64,000 nt of DNA from Calliphora vicina (GCF_958450345.1 NC_088781.1:57552315-57616314), one strand, 5' to 3'; positions 11,972 to 23,739 are shown, counted from the first letter of the stretch. Numbers and translations: made by a program. Notes: generated from the letters alone by a model not told the origin.

Positions 11972-12039
11972 CTGCAATAAAGAAACAGAAATACATTTAA
12001 AACCTTGAATATTATAAACGAAAAAGTGAAAACACTTAC

Positions 12040-12247
12040 CGAAGCATCGGTTACTAGGAACCAATTTTTGCCATGTCTCGAACCGATTTCATCTAAATGA
12101 GCAATTACTTCATATCTACCATTCGTTTGTTGTATCCACTCCTGTGTGGCATTGAGAGCCTTCTCTCGGGCGGCTCTTTCACGCGGCGACCGCTCAACGA
12201 TGCCATTGCCACTGTCTAAAGCGGAATATTGATATTTGATATTGGGT
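12040..12247 (-). CDS. Slob: Slob/PXK-like pseudokinase, internal exon (start of kinase-like region)
   Basis: Minus-strand exon of 208 nt: acceptor CCACTTCCAG (12248-12257), donor GTAAGT (12039-12034). The first base completes a split codon, so the upstream exon must end with two bases of it; 69 codons follow in frame and join the next exon in phase 0 across a 68-bp intron. It encodes PNIKYQYSALDSGNG at the start and GSRHGKNWFLVTDAS at the end. An acidic/basic stretch (ERSPRERAAREKALNATQEW) and a RYEVIAHLDEIGSRHGKNWF segment correspond to the start of the kinase-like fold in Slob. No start codon is expected here. The upstream exon was not identified, so the gap to it is either a very long intron or hides a short divergent exon. 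Confidence 0.82.
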
Positions 12248-13895
12248 CTGGAAGTGGAATGTAATGGAATTATTAGTTTTAAAGTTCAACAACTAGAATG
12301 ATTTAAACTAAAACTCTAATTTAAAAACTATGTTAAGAGGATTTAAAGGTATAATAAGAACTACTACTGCCTGGCTACGTTTGGAATGAAATAATTTCAA
12401 ATTTAAATTTAATTTTAAATAATATGTATTACTAACCTACATTGTTAATTTCATTATAATTGTCTACTCGTTAAAATGTGTGTGGGTGTGTATTTTTTAC
12501 TTTCTAAAAATACAAGTTAAATATTACAATATATACATACAAACTTACGAATACGAATACATTCATCCAAATGTAGTAAATTTTCCAAATGTCTAGTTTT
12601 GTTACACTGTGTAGGTAGGTAGGTATGTGTGTTTTTGTTTCTTGTTTGTGTTTGTAAGAGAAAGAGTACAAAAAAGGATAATGGCTAAGAAGGACACTTG
12701 TGTCATTTAACTAAAGAACTGCATGTTTAAGTTTAGAAAAATCTCATGAATAATTATTTTATGACAAGAAAATGCTAATGCTATGACGAGTACTACGACT
12801 AAAATGCAAAATGAATCCTTTCAGTTTTTGTTTCAATTTCAGTTTCAGTTACATTTCCATTTCAGAGCATTGAATTGTTTTTGTTTTTGTTACTTTTTCT
12901 TTTATTTTGTTCTAAAAATTCACAAATATAATAGAACAAAAAATAGAACTACGAACAAATTGTGTCATTTATTGTATTAAATCTTTTATTACAACGAAAC
13001 GTCTTAGCGAAAAATTTTGTTGTTGGAAAGTTTTAATAAGATTCTTATTGAATTTTCTAAACCATTAATTTTATACAGATATTGTTGCCAACCGACTAGA
13101 AAATTCTATTGTTAAAAGACAGGATGTGCTTTTGTTGCTGAAATTGCATTAGATCAAAATAAAATCGAGAGGAAATTGCAAAATTCGTTGGAAAACAAAA
13201 ATTAGTTTATTTTTGAATACTTAAAGGTCATCATCAAATTGGTTAGAAAATACTTTATATTTACATCAAGCGAACAGAGAAAACATGGTCATTGCTACAA
13301 TTTGTAATTTGTTGCCAATAGACAAGTCAATTTCAAAATTTATGTTTTTCGTTTCGTGTGTTCAAATAACCAAATAATAAACAAATGTTTAAAACAAAAA
13401 GCATTTCAAAATCTTTTGTTTTTAAATATTCATAAATCTAAATAAGCACCAAAGCCCCAAAAATTCAAGCACTTGAAAATTTTTTGGAATTTGACTTGAA
13501 TGCAAATATAATTATGCTTTAAACTTGAAAAATATTTGAAAAAATTAAATATTTTTCAAACAAAAAACATATGGCTTGAATTTATATGTATGTATTTCCT
13601 TTTTACTGGAGAAAGCTATTGATATAAAGTGTAATAATCAAGTTTAATTCAAGCCTTAAATTAAAGTTGTATTCAAGGCTTGAATTAAACTAAAAGTATA
13701 TGTTTGTGGCAATAATTTATATGATGAATAATTACATTATAATATGTTGCTCTTTTAGGATAACCATAATAATATAGTTGCAGCAGTCATATGAATTATT
13801 ACAGTGGTTATACTATTGTTGAATAACTTTTAATCATGTTTTAAAAAAGCCTGTGATCATATTACATAAATAAATACACGTAGATCTAGAAAAAA
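12248..13895. other. long intron/upstream region with simple sequence
   Basis: The sequence upstream of the 12040-12247 exon starts with its acceptor. It holds short simple repeats: GTAGGTAGGTAGGTATGTGT near 12612 and TTCAGTTT/TTTCAATTT words at 12820-12860. A perfect hairpin lies at 13641-13691, with 17-bp arms (AGTTTAATTCAAGCCTT) and a 17-nt loop. No exon was recognised. Confidence 0.45.
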
Positions 13896-14638
13896 AAGTA
13901 AGAAAGTATGGTCGGTCAAGCCCGACCATAAATTTTAATAGCAAAAACATTTTTCTTTTAAAATTTCAATAATTTATATTTTTAAGTGATTTTTGGAAGT
14001 GGGCCTTATATGGGAGCTATGACCAATTATAGACCGATCACCATGAAATTAGGTCGTGTGATTTATGTCTACATGAAAGTTTACTATGTTGAATTTTGTG
14101 AGTATACCAACATTTTTAAGCGATTTATGCACGTTAAAGTGATTTTCGGAAGCGGGTCTATATGGGAGCTATGACTAATTATGGACGGATCGTAACAAAA
14201 TTTGGTGACATGCATTTTGTATATATAAAACTTATTTGGAGCAAAATTTGTGTAGATACATAGGTAAATTAAACATTTATGACCGATAAAGTCCAATTTC
14301 GAGGGGACATTTGTATGCTAGGTGAAATAATGGACCGATTTCAGCCAGTTTCAATAGACTTGGTCCTTGGGCCGAAAAAGTAATATGTACCAAATTTGAT
14401 CGAAATATCTTCAAAATTGCGACCTGTACTCTGCGCACATGGTTTACATGGACAGCCAGCCAGCCAGCCAGCCGGCCAGCCAACCAGACGGACGGACGGA
14501 CATCGTTTAATCGACTCAGAAAGTGATTCTAAGTCGATTGGTATACTTTAAGGTGGGTGTTAGACTAATATTTTTGGGCGTTACAAACATCTGCACAAAC
14601 GCATAATACCCTCCCCACTATGGTGGTGTAGGGTATAA
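13896..14638 (+). repeat. helentron/INE-1-like repeat (family 1), complete copy, first of a tandem dimer
   Basis: The left end is AAGTAAGAAAGTATGGTCGG followed by GCCCGACC, which forms a short terminal hairpin. The right end is CCCTCCCCACTATGGTGG then TGTAGGGTATAA, a second hairpin. Near the 3' side is a (GCCA)n/(GACG)n microsatellite at 14453-14503, then ACATCGTTTAATCGACTCAG and AGTCGATTGGTATACTTTAA. This arrangement (core plus GTCY-type microsatellite plus hairpin) resembles Drosophila INE-1/DINE-1 non-autonomous helentrons. Assignment is by structure only. Open frames inside are not recognisable proteins. Confidence 0.7.
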
Positions 14639-15200
14639 CAAGTAAGAAAGTATGGTCGGTAAAGCCCGACCATATAATACCCTACACTAAGTAAAAGAGC
14701 AAAAACATTTTTCTTTTAAAATTTCAATAATTTATATTTTTGAGTGATTTTCGGAAGTGGGCCTTATATGGGGGCTATGACCATTTATGGACCGATCACC
14801 ATAAAATTAGGTCGTGTGATTGATGTCTATATGAAAGTTATTTATGTTGAGTTTTGTGTATATACCAACATTATTAAGTGATTTAAGCACGTTAAAGTGA
14901 TTTTCGGAAGCGGGTCTATATGGGAGCTATGACTAATTACCGATAAAGTCCAATTTCAGAAGGACATTTGTATGGGGGCTAGGTGAAATAATGGCTTCGT
15001 CCTTGGGTCGAAAAAATTATATGTACCAAATTTATCTTCAAAATTGCGACCTGTACTCTGCGCACAAGTTTTACATGGACAGCCAACAAGACAGCCTGAC
15101 GGACGGACGGACATCGTTTAATCGACTCAGAAAGTGATTCTAAGTCGATCGGTATACTTTAAGGTGGGTGTTAGACTAATATTTTTGGGCGTTACACACA
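14639..15200 (+). repeat. helentron/INE-1-like repeat (family 1), second of dimer, 3' truncated
   Basis: It begins directly where the first copy ends, with the same AAGTAAGAAAGTATGGTCGG start and no intervening sequence. It has a shortened interior and a short microsatellite (15080-15115), and stops after ATTTTTGGGCGTTACA, where a mariner begins. The 3' hairpin is lost. Confidence 0.65.
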
Positions 15201-15637
15201 TGGATGTATGACTTAAAAATGTGGGATTTACAATAGACTATGAATTGGAGGCATTACTCCATTAAGATTGGTGTAAAACTCAACAAAATCATTGGGAGCT
15301 CAATCAGCAATTTCAAAATGTTTTCAAGCAGCAGTATTCACCCAAAACCATGCGAATTGAAGCCGAGAGACTTTGAAAGACGATTTCGCATGTCCGAAAT
15401 ACTGCTTTAATGCTATAAGAGCTGTTGAAATCTGAGGAAACCTATACGGAATGTAACTGATTCGTTAGAAGCGAGCATTGGCCGATAAACGCCCAGAATA
15501 TGCGGACAGACATGATACTGTAATATTCCATTATGACATTGATCGGCCACATGTTGCAATACCTGTTAAAATGTATTTAGAATGAAGTGGTTGATAAGTT
15601 TTGCCTCACGCTCTTTATAGTCCACACCAGATAAGGA
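15201..15637 (+). pseudogene. mariner relic (family B), internally deleted
   Basis: The left terminus GGATGTATGACTTAAAAATG is followed by fragments of the family-B transposase gene on the plus strand: the GAATTGGAGGCATTACTCCA segment, GAATTGAAGCCGAGAGAC, and near the end GGCCACATGTTGCAATACC. The middle is missing relative to the 55014 copy. The frame is broken throughout. Confidence 0.7.
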
Positions 15638-15639
15638 TA

Positions 15640-15757
15640 TTATAATTTTGGGGAATTCCAGGTCACTTTCAATACTGCTGTTGTGCTGATAATTATGTAA
15701 GTCAAAGTCGGACTGATTTTGTTTGTCATAAAGTGGAGTGTTATTTTGGTTAGCGTA
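15640..15757 (-). other. coding-like patch, possible exon or ORF relic
   Basis: The minus strand is open, with an Asn/Gln/Asp-rich composition unlike the surrounding AT-rich DNA (NQNNTPLYDKQNQSDFDLHN). A pyrimidine-rich TCTTCTTCAG lies directly upstream (acceptor-like, 15758-15767). The left edge abuts the truncated mariner, so a donor may be lost. Available GT sites do not give the phase needed to join the 12040-12247 exon directly. It may be a cryptic exon, a retrotransposon gag fragment or chance. I do not recognise the protein. Confidence 0.25.
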
Positions 15758-15944
15758 CTGAAGAAGACTTTTATAGTTTGCAATAAGAAACATTTAATAT
15801 TTCGTAATTTTTAAAATCACCTTCGTTAATTTTTTTAATCAGCCCTTGAATTTATAAATAAATCATTCATTCTATTTGTATAAATTTTTCCAAAAGTTTT
15901 CCATTATTATGTTGTAAGTTAACGATTTTTGAAAAATAATTACA

Positions 15945-17113
15945 TCAGACGTATGATTAATATTAATTAAGAGTTTACAAATTCTTATACATTTTAATTG
16001 AATTACGGTAATAATCAATTGTAAAACTGTTCATACATAGGTTTTTGAGACGCTTTTCGATAATATTCTAAATTATTCCAAATGATGTATTCCAAATCAT
16101 TCAAACTTCCCGGATTTTATCGAACTTTCAAAGAATTTCCATAAATTTTTCGAAAATATCTGTTGTTTTAGAGTGACATCTACTGACTTAGGTACCAATA
16201 GAAGAAAGAAATATCGAAAAGTACCATTAGATCCACTTTTGTAGAATCTAATTCATTTCGGATTATATGTGTCTAATTCCATGATTCTAGATTCATTCAA
16301 TTATTGTAGAGGAATAAAAAAATACTAATTGTGCTCTCTTTATGGCACCTTAATATCTTTAAGTATTCTATCCTTAATTCTTACTTCACTCAGAAGCAGA
16401 TCAGCTAACTTTTCGACGTCGATATGTTAAATGATTTAAAATTGCAAAAGAAGTACCATTGGGAGGAAAGTTATTAATTTCTCCTTTCACTTCAGAACAT
16501 CCGTCCAGTTTAAATTAAAAAATGTAAAATTACTCCATTTTGGCGAATATAATACAGACATGAATCGTTTAATTTTCTTGAATTTTCTCAAGAAAAACAT
16601 AATTTAAATAGTACCAAACTGTTTTCCCGGATTTGGATCAATCTAACCCTTCGCTCTCGAGTTCCTAATAACAACCTGTTAGTTTATTTTCGTATGAGTG
16701 GTGAAATCAATAACTTTAACAAACTTCGTTTTACAATTTCGGATAACATGTATTTATCTCCCGTTTTTAGCCCTTTCTTGTACTTTTTTTTTTACAAAAA
16801 TTTACCAAATATGATACAAGTTTTATCATAGTGGGATGTCATAACATGTCCATGTCAATTTCTATGAAAATAGGCCAAAAAATAAATACAATTTTTACAC
16901 CTTAGAAGTTCGAATTTCCAAAAAGTACCAAATTCGTATTTGGTATTTTTCGAGATATAAAGAATACGATTTAAAGTTTATTTCTATATTTGTTGATTTA
17001 AAAGATACTTCAGTTGCCGAAAAAAGTACCAAAGTATAGTTTTACCCGTTTTCTCCCTAAAATGGTTTTGAATTTCAAAAAAGTACCAGAGATCTGTTGC
17101 TTATTTTTAAGTA
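15945..17113. repeat. diverged interspersed repeat (family D), left part
   Basis: It starts near CGTATGATTAATATTAATT, a motif also found near 32000, 42890, 46090 and 49200. It holds several AGTACCA/GGTACTT words spread through 16200-17090. Together with 17831-18260 it resembles 42840-43960. No coding capacity is recognised, and boundaries are uncertain. Confidence 0.4.
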
Positions 17114-17122
17114 GATGAAAAC

Positions 17123-17821
17123 GGTACCGTGAAATAACTCCCAAATGAAACTAACTTTTTGTTGGGAGTTATTTCATAATGCAATAACTCCCACCGATTT
17201 CTTAATCTGGTGCGAAATGAAAATCGGCTTTCTGAAATATTATAAAACCTTTCTGCAATGCAAAAAACTTTTCTGAGCGAAGCCAGTTTTTGATACACCC
17301 CAGAGGAGAAAACCTTAGCGACCGGCCGTAGGCCGGTAATGCAAAAAAAATTTTCTGAGTGAAGCCAGTTTTTGACACATCCCAGAGGAGTAAAACTTTG
17401 CGCTACATCATAGGCTCGCAATGCAAAAATTGTTTGGTAAGCGAAGAATAATTTCACTTCTGAAGTTTCTTTTTTTAGATTACATAAAGGAATTGCTTCG
17501 GATTGGGAATTATTTCATTGAGAGTTATTTCGCTTTTTTGGGAATAATATTTTTAAAATTATGAAACCGCCGATTAAGCTACGTTTCCGCATACACCGTA
17601 ATCGGCACCGAAAACGAAATTCCATACATTTGCACCGAAAAAATGTTCTGAAACGAATCTGTGTATGCGGAAATGTAGCTTTATTGGGAATAATTTCATT
17701 TTACCCTTTGGTAGTTATTTCATTTTTCAAGTTTGGGAATTATTTCATTTTTGATGGGAACTATTTCGTAGGGAGTTATTTCACTGGGAGTTATTTCATT
17801 TAGGAGCTATTTCACGGTACC
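17123..17821. mobile_element. Mutator-like MITE with 9-bp duplication
   Basis: The 699-bp element starts GGTACCGTGAAATAACTCC and ends CTATTTCACGGTACC (inverted). The 9-bp GATGAAAAC is repeated exactly outside both ends (17114-17122 and 17822-17830). GTTATTTCA/TGAAATAAC words recur at least ten times through the element. A tandem repeat of about 81 bp (units near 17258 and 17339, with a partial third) lies inside, containing GAAGCCAGTTTTTGA. A smaller MITE is nested at 17577-17680. The 9-bp duplication fits Mutator-like elements; there is no transposase. Confidence 0.8.
17577..17680. mobile_element. 104-bp MITE nested in the Mutator-like MITE
   Basis: The inverted ends AGCTACGTTTCCGCATACAC and GTGTATGCGGAAATGTAGCT match with one mismatch. 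TTA flanks both sides (17574-17576 and 17681-17683). It contains no gene. It is likely Harbinger-like by the TTA duplication. Confidence 0.75.
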
Positions 17822-17830
17822 GATGAAAAC

Positions 17831-18262
17831 TTCGAATTTCCAAAAATATCTTCTTAGGGGATATACACATAGGCAGAGGGGAACCTGTAAGGCCTATATA
17901 TGTGGGGGATTTCATGTCAATTGAACCAACTTTTGAAATCGATGTCTTCGATCGGGATGAAAGGTTAGTCTTATTGGATAATGCAGAAACAATTTTTCAA
18001 CAAGATCGGTCAAGAAAAACAGGTGCTTTTTCTTATCCATGTAGCTTAGGTCTTTTCTTTGAAGACCTTTTTGGGTGCTTAGTGGGATGCGAGTGGGGAA
18101 TCTACTAAATAAATGTTTTGTAACTCAAGACATACAATCAAAAACTTTTTTATTTTTTATTTCAAAATGGACAATTTTTTATTTATTTATTTTGCTCAAA
18201 AGAAGGCTTACCCCTTATATTTTGTGTTTTTTAGTTAAATCGGGGTTTGAACTTTTCGTATG
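17831..18262. repeat. diverged interspersed repeat (family D), right part
   Basis: It shares TTTTTCAACAAGA, GATGCGAGTGGGGAATCTA, TTTGTAACTCAAGACATAC and GCTCAAAAGAAGGCTTA with the copy at 43250-43760. It is probably continuous with 15945-17113 before the Mutator-like MITE inserted. Open frames are short and unrecognised. Confidence 0.45.
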
Positions 18263-19325
18263 ATATATTATTTTTTCTTAATCAAGCAAATTTGTTCCCC
18301 TATAAAAGTAGTATAGAAGCAAGATTTAACCGAAAATGTATTTAAAACTTTTACACAATATAAATACTAAAATCTTTAAAAGTTTTTACAACATTTACTT
18401 AATGTCTTTCAAGTACTCAAATGAACAGAACATTTTCATTTCTATAAAAAACTATTTCGAGTAGAAACCATACATTTATTTCTCAAAGGTGCACTCAAAA
18501 ATAATATGTGCTCGTTGGTAAGTAGTTAGTAGGCCTTCGGAAAACAATATTTTACTATCTAGTATAACAATTTCATAAATACAATAAATATCTGTTTGTA
18601 TGTGTTATCCCTGCTGTATCTGTGTGAGTATATTGTATAATAAGATTTGCTTTTATTTACTTAAAGCACAATTCTCGTAAGCATTAAATATTCATTTGAA
18701 AACTAATACTTCTTATGTGAATATCGTCTAAATTCATAAATACTCGGTGTCTCTGTGTCACTGTGATATGTTTTGTTTGCATTTAGATTTCAATATCCAT
18801 AATATTGTTTTAGTAGTAACTATTAGAAATACACACATATGGATATCTATTTTGTATTTTGTAAATGTAATTGCTTTTGTGTCGGTATGTGTAATTGTAA
18901 ATGTTCATAACTGCTAAATGTCTAGTAAATAGAAATACATGCAAAAACATCATTTAAAAAACGAAGGCAATCTTAATGGGTCCTTACAATTTTTTTGGTG
19001 GAAGTATAAAACTTGAAAATATGCTTTGGGAAAAGAAAAACCAGTGCCACAATGCACCAGAAACCAAGAAGTAATCGAATAGCATGATTAATTCATACGA
19101 AACACTCTTAAAAGAGTGGATCAAATTAATAAAAAGTATTTAACGAAAAGCCCTTCTTTAATCCTGACTATGCATTAATTCCCACATCCACATTTATTCC
19201 ACTGTTATTGAACCAAATCAGTGGTCGGTACAATTAGAAAACTCAGGACATTAGTGAGGTATTGTAATGTTGCATATAATGATTTTCTGATACAAATTTT
19301 GTATCAGAATCAAACAGTTTGATGT
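18263..19325. other. no gene or repeat recognised
   Basis: AT-rich intron-like or intergenic sequence without clear exon signals, inverted repeats or transposon ends. Confidence 0.35.
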
Positions 19326-20020
19326 AGAGCTATATTCGGCTCTGCCGAATCTTATATACCCTTCACCAAATTATATTTTAAAATGCAAATTTTAAATATT
19401 TTTAGGTAACCAAAATTATTTTTTTTCTTAAAAAAAAAATTTTCGATTTTATTTTTTTTCAAATTTTTTTTTAATTTTTTTGAATTTATTAATGAAAAAA
19501 AAAAATTTATGATAAAAAAATTAGTTTGGTAAAAAAAAATTCGGGTTAAAAAATATTTTTCCCGATTTTGACCCATTGTAGGTCCAAATTACTATAGCCT
19601 TATATAGATCGTTACAATGGAATTTAAAATATATATCTTTAGATATCCATATTGTCTATATTAATGATTTAGTAATCCAGATATAGATAAAAAATAGGCC
19701 AAAAATCGAGGTTGTCCCGGTTTTTTCCATATATCTCAGCCATTTGTGGCCCGATTTTATCGATTTTAAACAGCAACCGAGCCGGGAGAATTCCCGATAT
19801 ATTGATGTATCATTCATGTTTGTAAGTTATTTGAAGGCTACTTCAAATAACTGATTTCTACATATATTTCATATTTCAACATAGACAGATAGACGGACAT
19901 GGCTATATTGACTTCGCTATCTATAACAATTCAGAATATATAATGTAGAAATGAAAAATGTAGAAATTGCAAACGGAATGACAAACTTATATAAACCCCT
20001 ATCACTCATTGTGAAGGGGT
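19326..20020 (-). repeat. helentron/INE-1-like repeat (family 2)
   Basis: It is inverted relative to the 33990 copy: GAGCTATATTCGGC with TGCCGAAT forms the terminal hairpin at the left, followed by the T-rich zone, TAATGATTTAGTAATCCAGA, CGATTTTAAACAGCAACCGA, a GACAGATAGACGGACATGGC core at 19884-19903, and AGTGAAGGGGT-type sequence at the right. A 12-bp-arm hairpin (AGTTATTTGAAG) lies at 19828-19855. Confidence 0.65.
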
Positions 20021-20974
20021 CTTCACTAATGAATTGAATAAAAATAAAGTGTGTTTTAGTTGTTGTGAAAGCTCTTTTCATCCTGACATCTTACATATAA
20101 TGAAGCAAAAACATTATTTGCAATAGACTAGTTCTAAATTCATATTTATTGTACATAGACAAATATGTAAATACAATTATGCTATTAAAATTAGTAAACG
20201 TTTCTTCAGTCTTTTGGAAAATTCCCTGTATTTTATAAGTTATCATATATTACTGACATGTGGAGAAAACACATGCTGCAAGCAAGAAAGAGCTGTCATT
20301 CTATTCCGAAGAATTTCTGATGATATACCCTATATTTTGTCTTCTAAAATCACTGGAAAGGATGTTGTACTATTATATACGGAGGATCATTGACCTAATC
20401 AATGGTCGACACTAATAATCACCAGAGGACGAACTATATCGGTTATTTACTTGTAAACGACATGAATGTCAACGAAGTTAATACAAATTGTCAAATAACA
20501 GACATAAAACACTATAAACAACTGGTCAGTTATCCACATGTTATCATAATTCTTGGTCCATATTCTCTTTACGCCGACCACTGATCTAAACCCAATAATT
20601 TGTAATTGTAAAACGAAATTGTAAAAAAAAGAATTTAACAGTAGCAGCTGATTTTTTATCAACTCTACTGCTAATTTTTCGTCCCCCAGTCTTGGTGAAA
20701 ATATGTAAATAGAATATTTTGTCACAAGTATTTGCAAATGAATCGTATGTTGTGTATTTACAGTTCTATTTGAAATGTAAACATTTGTTTGCACAGTTGG
20801 AAATTTAAACTGTTCCCCAGATAATCGCTGCAAAACCAGTAACAGATGGTTGGTTGGCACTGTTGGGATTGTGTATTTATGAATAATACACGAAATAACA
20901 AATTATTTAATTGCAGAAAACGTAATTGAAAAACTTAAATGTTTTTTTTTCTTTTCTATATTAGTTAATGTAGA
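20021..20974. other. no gene recognised
   Basis: Contains a 137-codon open frame on the minus strand (20447-20860) with no recognisable domain and AT-driven composition. No splice context supports it. Confidence 0.35.
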
Positions 20975-21780
20975 AGAGCTCGCAGGGGTATTTTGTTTAG
21001 AAGAAGTTGAATAAAATTTAATTTTAGTTTTATAAATTTGAAAAAAAAACAACTATTGTAAGTTATATTTGTATCAAAGACTGATAAAAGGTAATATTTG
21101 TATAACTTTACCACCCCTTCTTTAAACTGACTCAGAATCACTTTCTGAATCGATTTAACGATGTCCATCCAGATATCTGGTTGTCTGTAGCGACATGTCG
21201 CACAGAGGGATGGCTTCATACATTTTTGTGCAAAACTTATAAGAAGTGGTCGTAGAGCATTGAAATTTGGCACTGAGATTTATATGGACTAAATTAAGAA
21301 AAAAAAAATAAATTTTATCAAAACGCCCACTGCCCATACAATTCAAATTTATTTTTTCGCATAAAATCCAAGTAAAAGCCTAGAAATTTGGTACATACAT
21401 TTTTTGAAACAAAGATAGCACGCATGCTAAGTTTTATTAAAATCGGCCATGTCCACCGCATACCGCCCATGCAATCCAAATGCAATAAATGTTTGTGCAA
21501 AAATTGTAAGGAGTGGTCGTAGAGCATTGAAATTTGGCACCGAGATTTATATGGACTAAATTAAGAAAAGAAATTAAATTTTATCAATATCGTCCACGCC
21601 CAACGCCCACTGCCCATACAATCCAAATTGATTTTTTCGCATAAAATTGTTGATATCCAAGCAAAAGTCTTGGAGTTTGGTACATACATTTATTGAAACA
21701 AAGCAAGAACGCATGCCGAGTTTCAATAAAATCGGTCACTCCCACCGCCCACGAAACCTATACAAAAACAAGAATTTTTT
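20975..21780 (-). repeat. INE-1-like repeat (family 3) with 267-bp tandem duplication
   Basis: The left part has ACTCAGAATCACTTTCTGAA then TCGATTTAACGATGTCC, the same core as family 1 read inverted. Two tandem units follow (about 21222-21488 and 21489-21755, period 267), each with AGTGGTCGTAGAGCATTGAA, ATTTATATGGACTAAATTAA, GCCCACTGCCCATACAAT and TTGGTACATACATT. Short open frames across the units are by-products of the repeat. Confidence 0.6.
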
Positions 21781-21784
21781 GGAT

Positions 21785-22439
21785 ATTTCGTTTTTTATTT
21801 GACAAAAAATGTTAAGTTTTCATCCTGTTCCGAAAACTTCCGAGAACTAATTCTTTTTGTAATCGAAACAAGGCACTCCCACCTTTCATTTTATTAAAAC
21901 AACAGCTTGGGAGAAAGTGGGGCTACATTATTTTTTTTCATGGAAAATCAAAAATAAAATAATTTTTAGAGGCTTATAGATATGGCCATATCTTCTTAAC
22001 GATTTATGATATCCCCATAATTGTTTGTATTTATGGAGAAATGCTATATTTTTCAAATATGTTAAAAGTAAATTGTATTATCAGGAAAGTTATACATATA
22101 TAAACCACTGACTTGCTTGAAAATATAAGTAAATTTTCGCTTAACACTATTTCATGGACTTTACTTCAATTTTTTAAAAATAAAATACAATTTTTCTAAA
22201 AACTGTAAATGCATATTTCATCTTTAAACATTTCTCTACAAAACTGCATCATTTGATTTTTGAAATTGATAGTTTGAAAAATAGGCGTTTTGACACAAAA
22301 CTCCCTCTGTGTGTAGGTGTGTTAACCTTCTGTTCATACCACAGGTCGTAATTTTGATTATATCAAAGTTTTCCAGGTGTATAGAACAAAATACTAAAGT
22401 GAAAAAAATGTGAATCCCAAAAAAAACTTTTAAAAAATC
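21785..22439. other. no gene recognised
   Basis: AT-rich stretch next to the family-3 repeat. No exon or transposon end is clear. Confidence 0.3.
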
Positions 22440-23155
22440 CCAAAAAATGGGATTTAAAAATGCGAGATTTTTTCAAAATTTAAGCGTTTATTTCGAAACA
22501 CTTGTACAATATATATTTAATCAAAGTATTTGAACTGCTCATCTTTTGAGGCCAAGAACGAATGAAAGCCAATATCGGATACTCTGTTCCAAAGTTAAGC
22601 GTATCCCAGAGAGAGCATTCTGGATCTATCGAAACAAATGGTATTCGGGCGGGGCAAGGTCTGGACTATAAGGCGGGTGAGAAAAAACTTCCCAACCACT
22701 TCTTTCGAAATACTTTTTATCAAGTACTTATTACAACATGTGACAGAGCGTTGTCATGATGAAATATTACAGTTTCATGTCTGTCCGCATATTCTGTGCA
22801 TTTTTCGACCAATGATCGCTTCTAACGAATCAGTTGCATGATGGTATGGCCAGATCATTACTTTAGCGCCATGGATATTTGGCTTTGGTGTCGATTTGGC
22901 TGGTTTGCCGGGCTTCAGGTACGATTTCTTATGCTTCGGGTTATCATAATGATTTGGTGCAAAAATTGTTTTCTTTTATAACGTTCAATCAGTATTTCAG
23001 ACATAGAAAACCGCTTTTCAAGGTCTCTCAGCTTCAATTCGTATGGTAACCAATTTCCCAGCTTTTGTATAAATCCAGCTGCTTGCAAAAATTGTTAAAT
23101 TACTGATTGAGTAGCTCCCAATGATTTTCCAAGCTATTGTTGAGTCAAACGATTT
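22440..23155 (-). pseudogene. mariner relic (family B)
   Basis: Minus-strand remains of the family-B transposase: HDNARSHV-like sequence near 22755, the LYSRPCP region near 22660, and 5' pieces near 23030-23090. The right side ends within the HTH region, and the left has GGATTTAAAAATGCGAGA, a decayed terminus. Frameshifts and stops are present. Confidence 0.7.
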
Positions 23156-23681
23156 CTCATCACGGATAAAAATGATTAGTTAGAAAGTGTCAACTAATGT
23201 TTGTCTATCAGTGAGCTTAAGTTAAATAGAACATTGCTAAACAATTTTCACAATTGATATTTAGTAGTAGTAATCGTCGATAATTGACATTAAATTTAAT
23301 ATTTAAATAACTTCTTATTATTGTAGCAAAAGTTCTAAATATGTTATGTAAACAAGCTACATATTTACCGATGAAGTTCCACTAAAGTAGTATATTTTCT
23401 GGATGTTGTTATGCTGCATATATTTTTTCATTAAATAAACTATGTGGCTGTTATTGAGAAATTCTCTCATACATGCTAAATATGTTTGTTACAATAAACA
23501 TCTATAAGTTAAAATACTGACAAACTAAAAAGGCATTATGGTTTCCATAAGTATAAACTTCCGTTTTAGTTTGCACATAAACAGGAACACACTTACACAC
23601 TCATACATACATATATACACATTTACATACATAGACGCACTTATACTCCTACTCTACACAGCCAAATACATACTGTGTATA
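23156..23681. other. no gene recognised; simple sequence at right
   Basis: Low-complexity ACACACTTACACACTCATAC-type sequence at 23586-23650 precedes the TTAAGGTGG terminus. No coding signal. Confidence 0.35.
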
Positions 23682-23739
23682 TTAAGGTGGCCCCGTTTGG
23701 ATGGAGGAAAAACAACCCAGAAGTTCTAGGAGACTGTTC

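Noticed and set aside
11726..12064. Single 112-codon open frame read as one exon
   Set aside because: It crosses a 68-bp intron with canonical sites; the conserved protein joins the 12040-12247 exon directly to VRTDRLM.
14450..14505. CRISPR-like or regulatory array of GCCA/GACG units
   Set aside because: It is the microsatellite typical of helentron/INE-1-like repeats, present in several copies of the family.
17107..17457. 116-codon open frame on the minus strand
   Set aside because: It lies across the end and tandem repeat of the Mutator-like MITE; the repeated protein words come from the 81-bp tandem unit.
20447..20860. 137-codon open frame on the minus strand
   Set aside because: No recognised domain, no splice context, and AT-rich sequence easily gives such frames.
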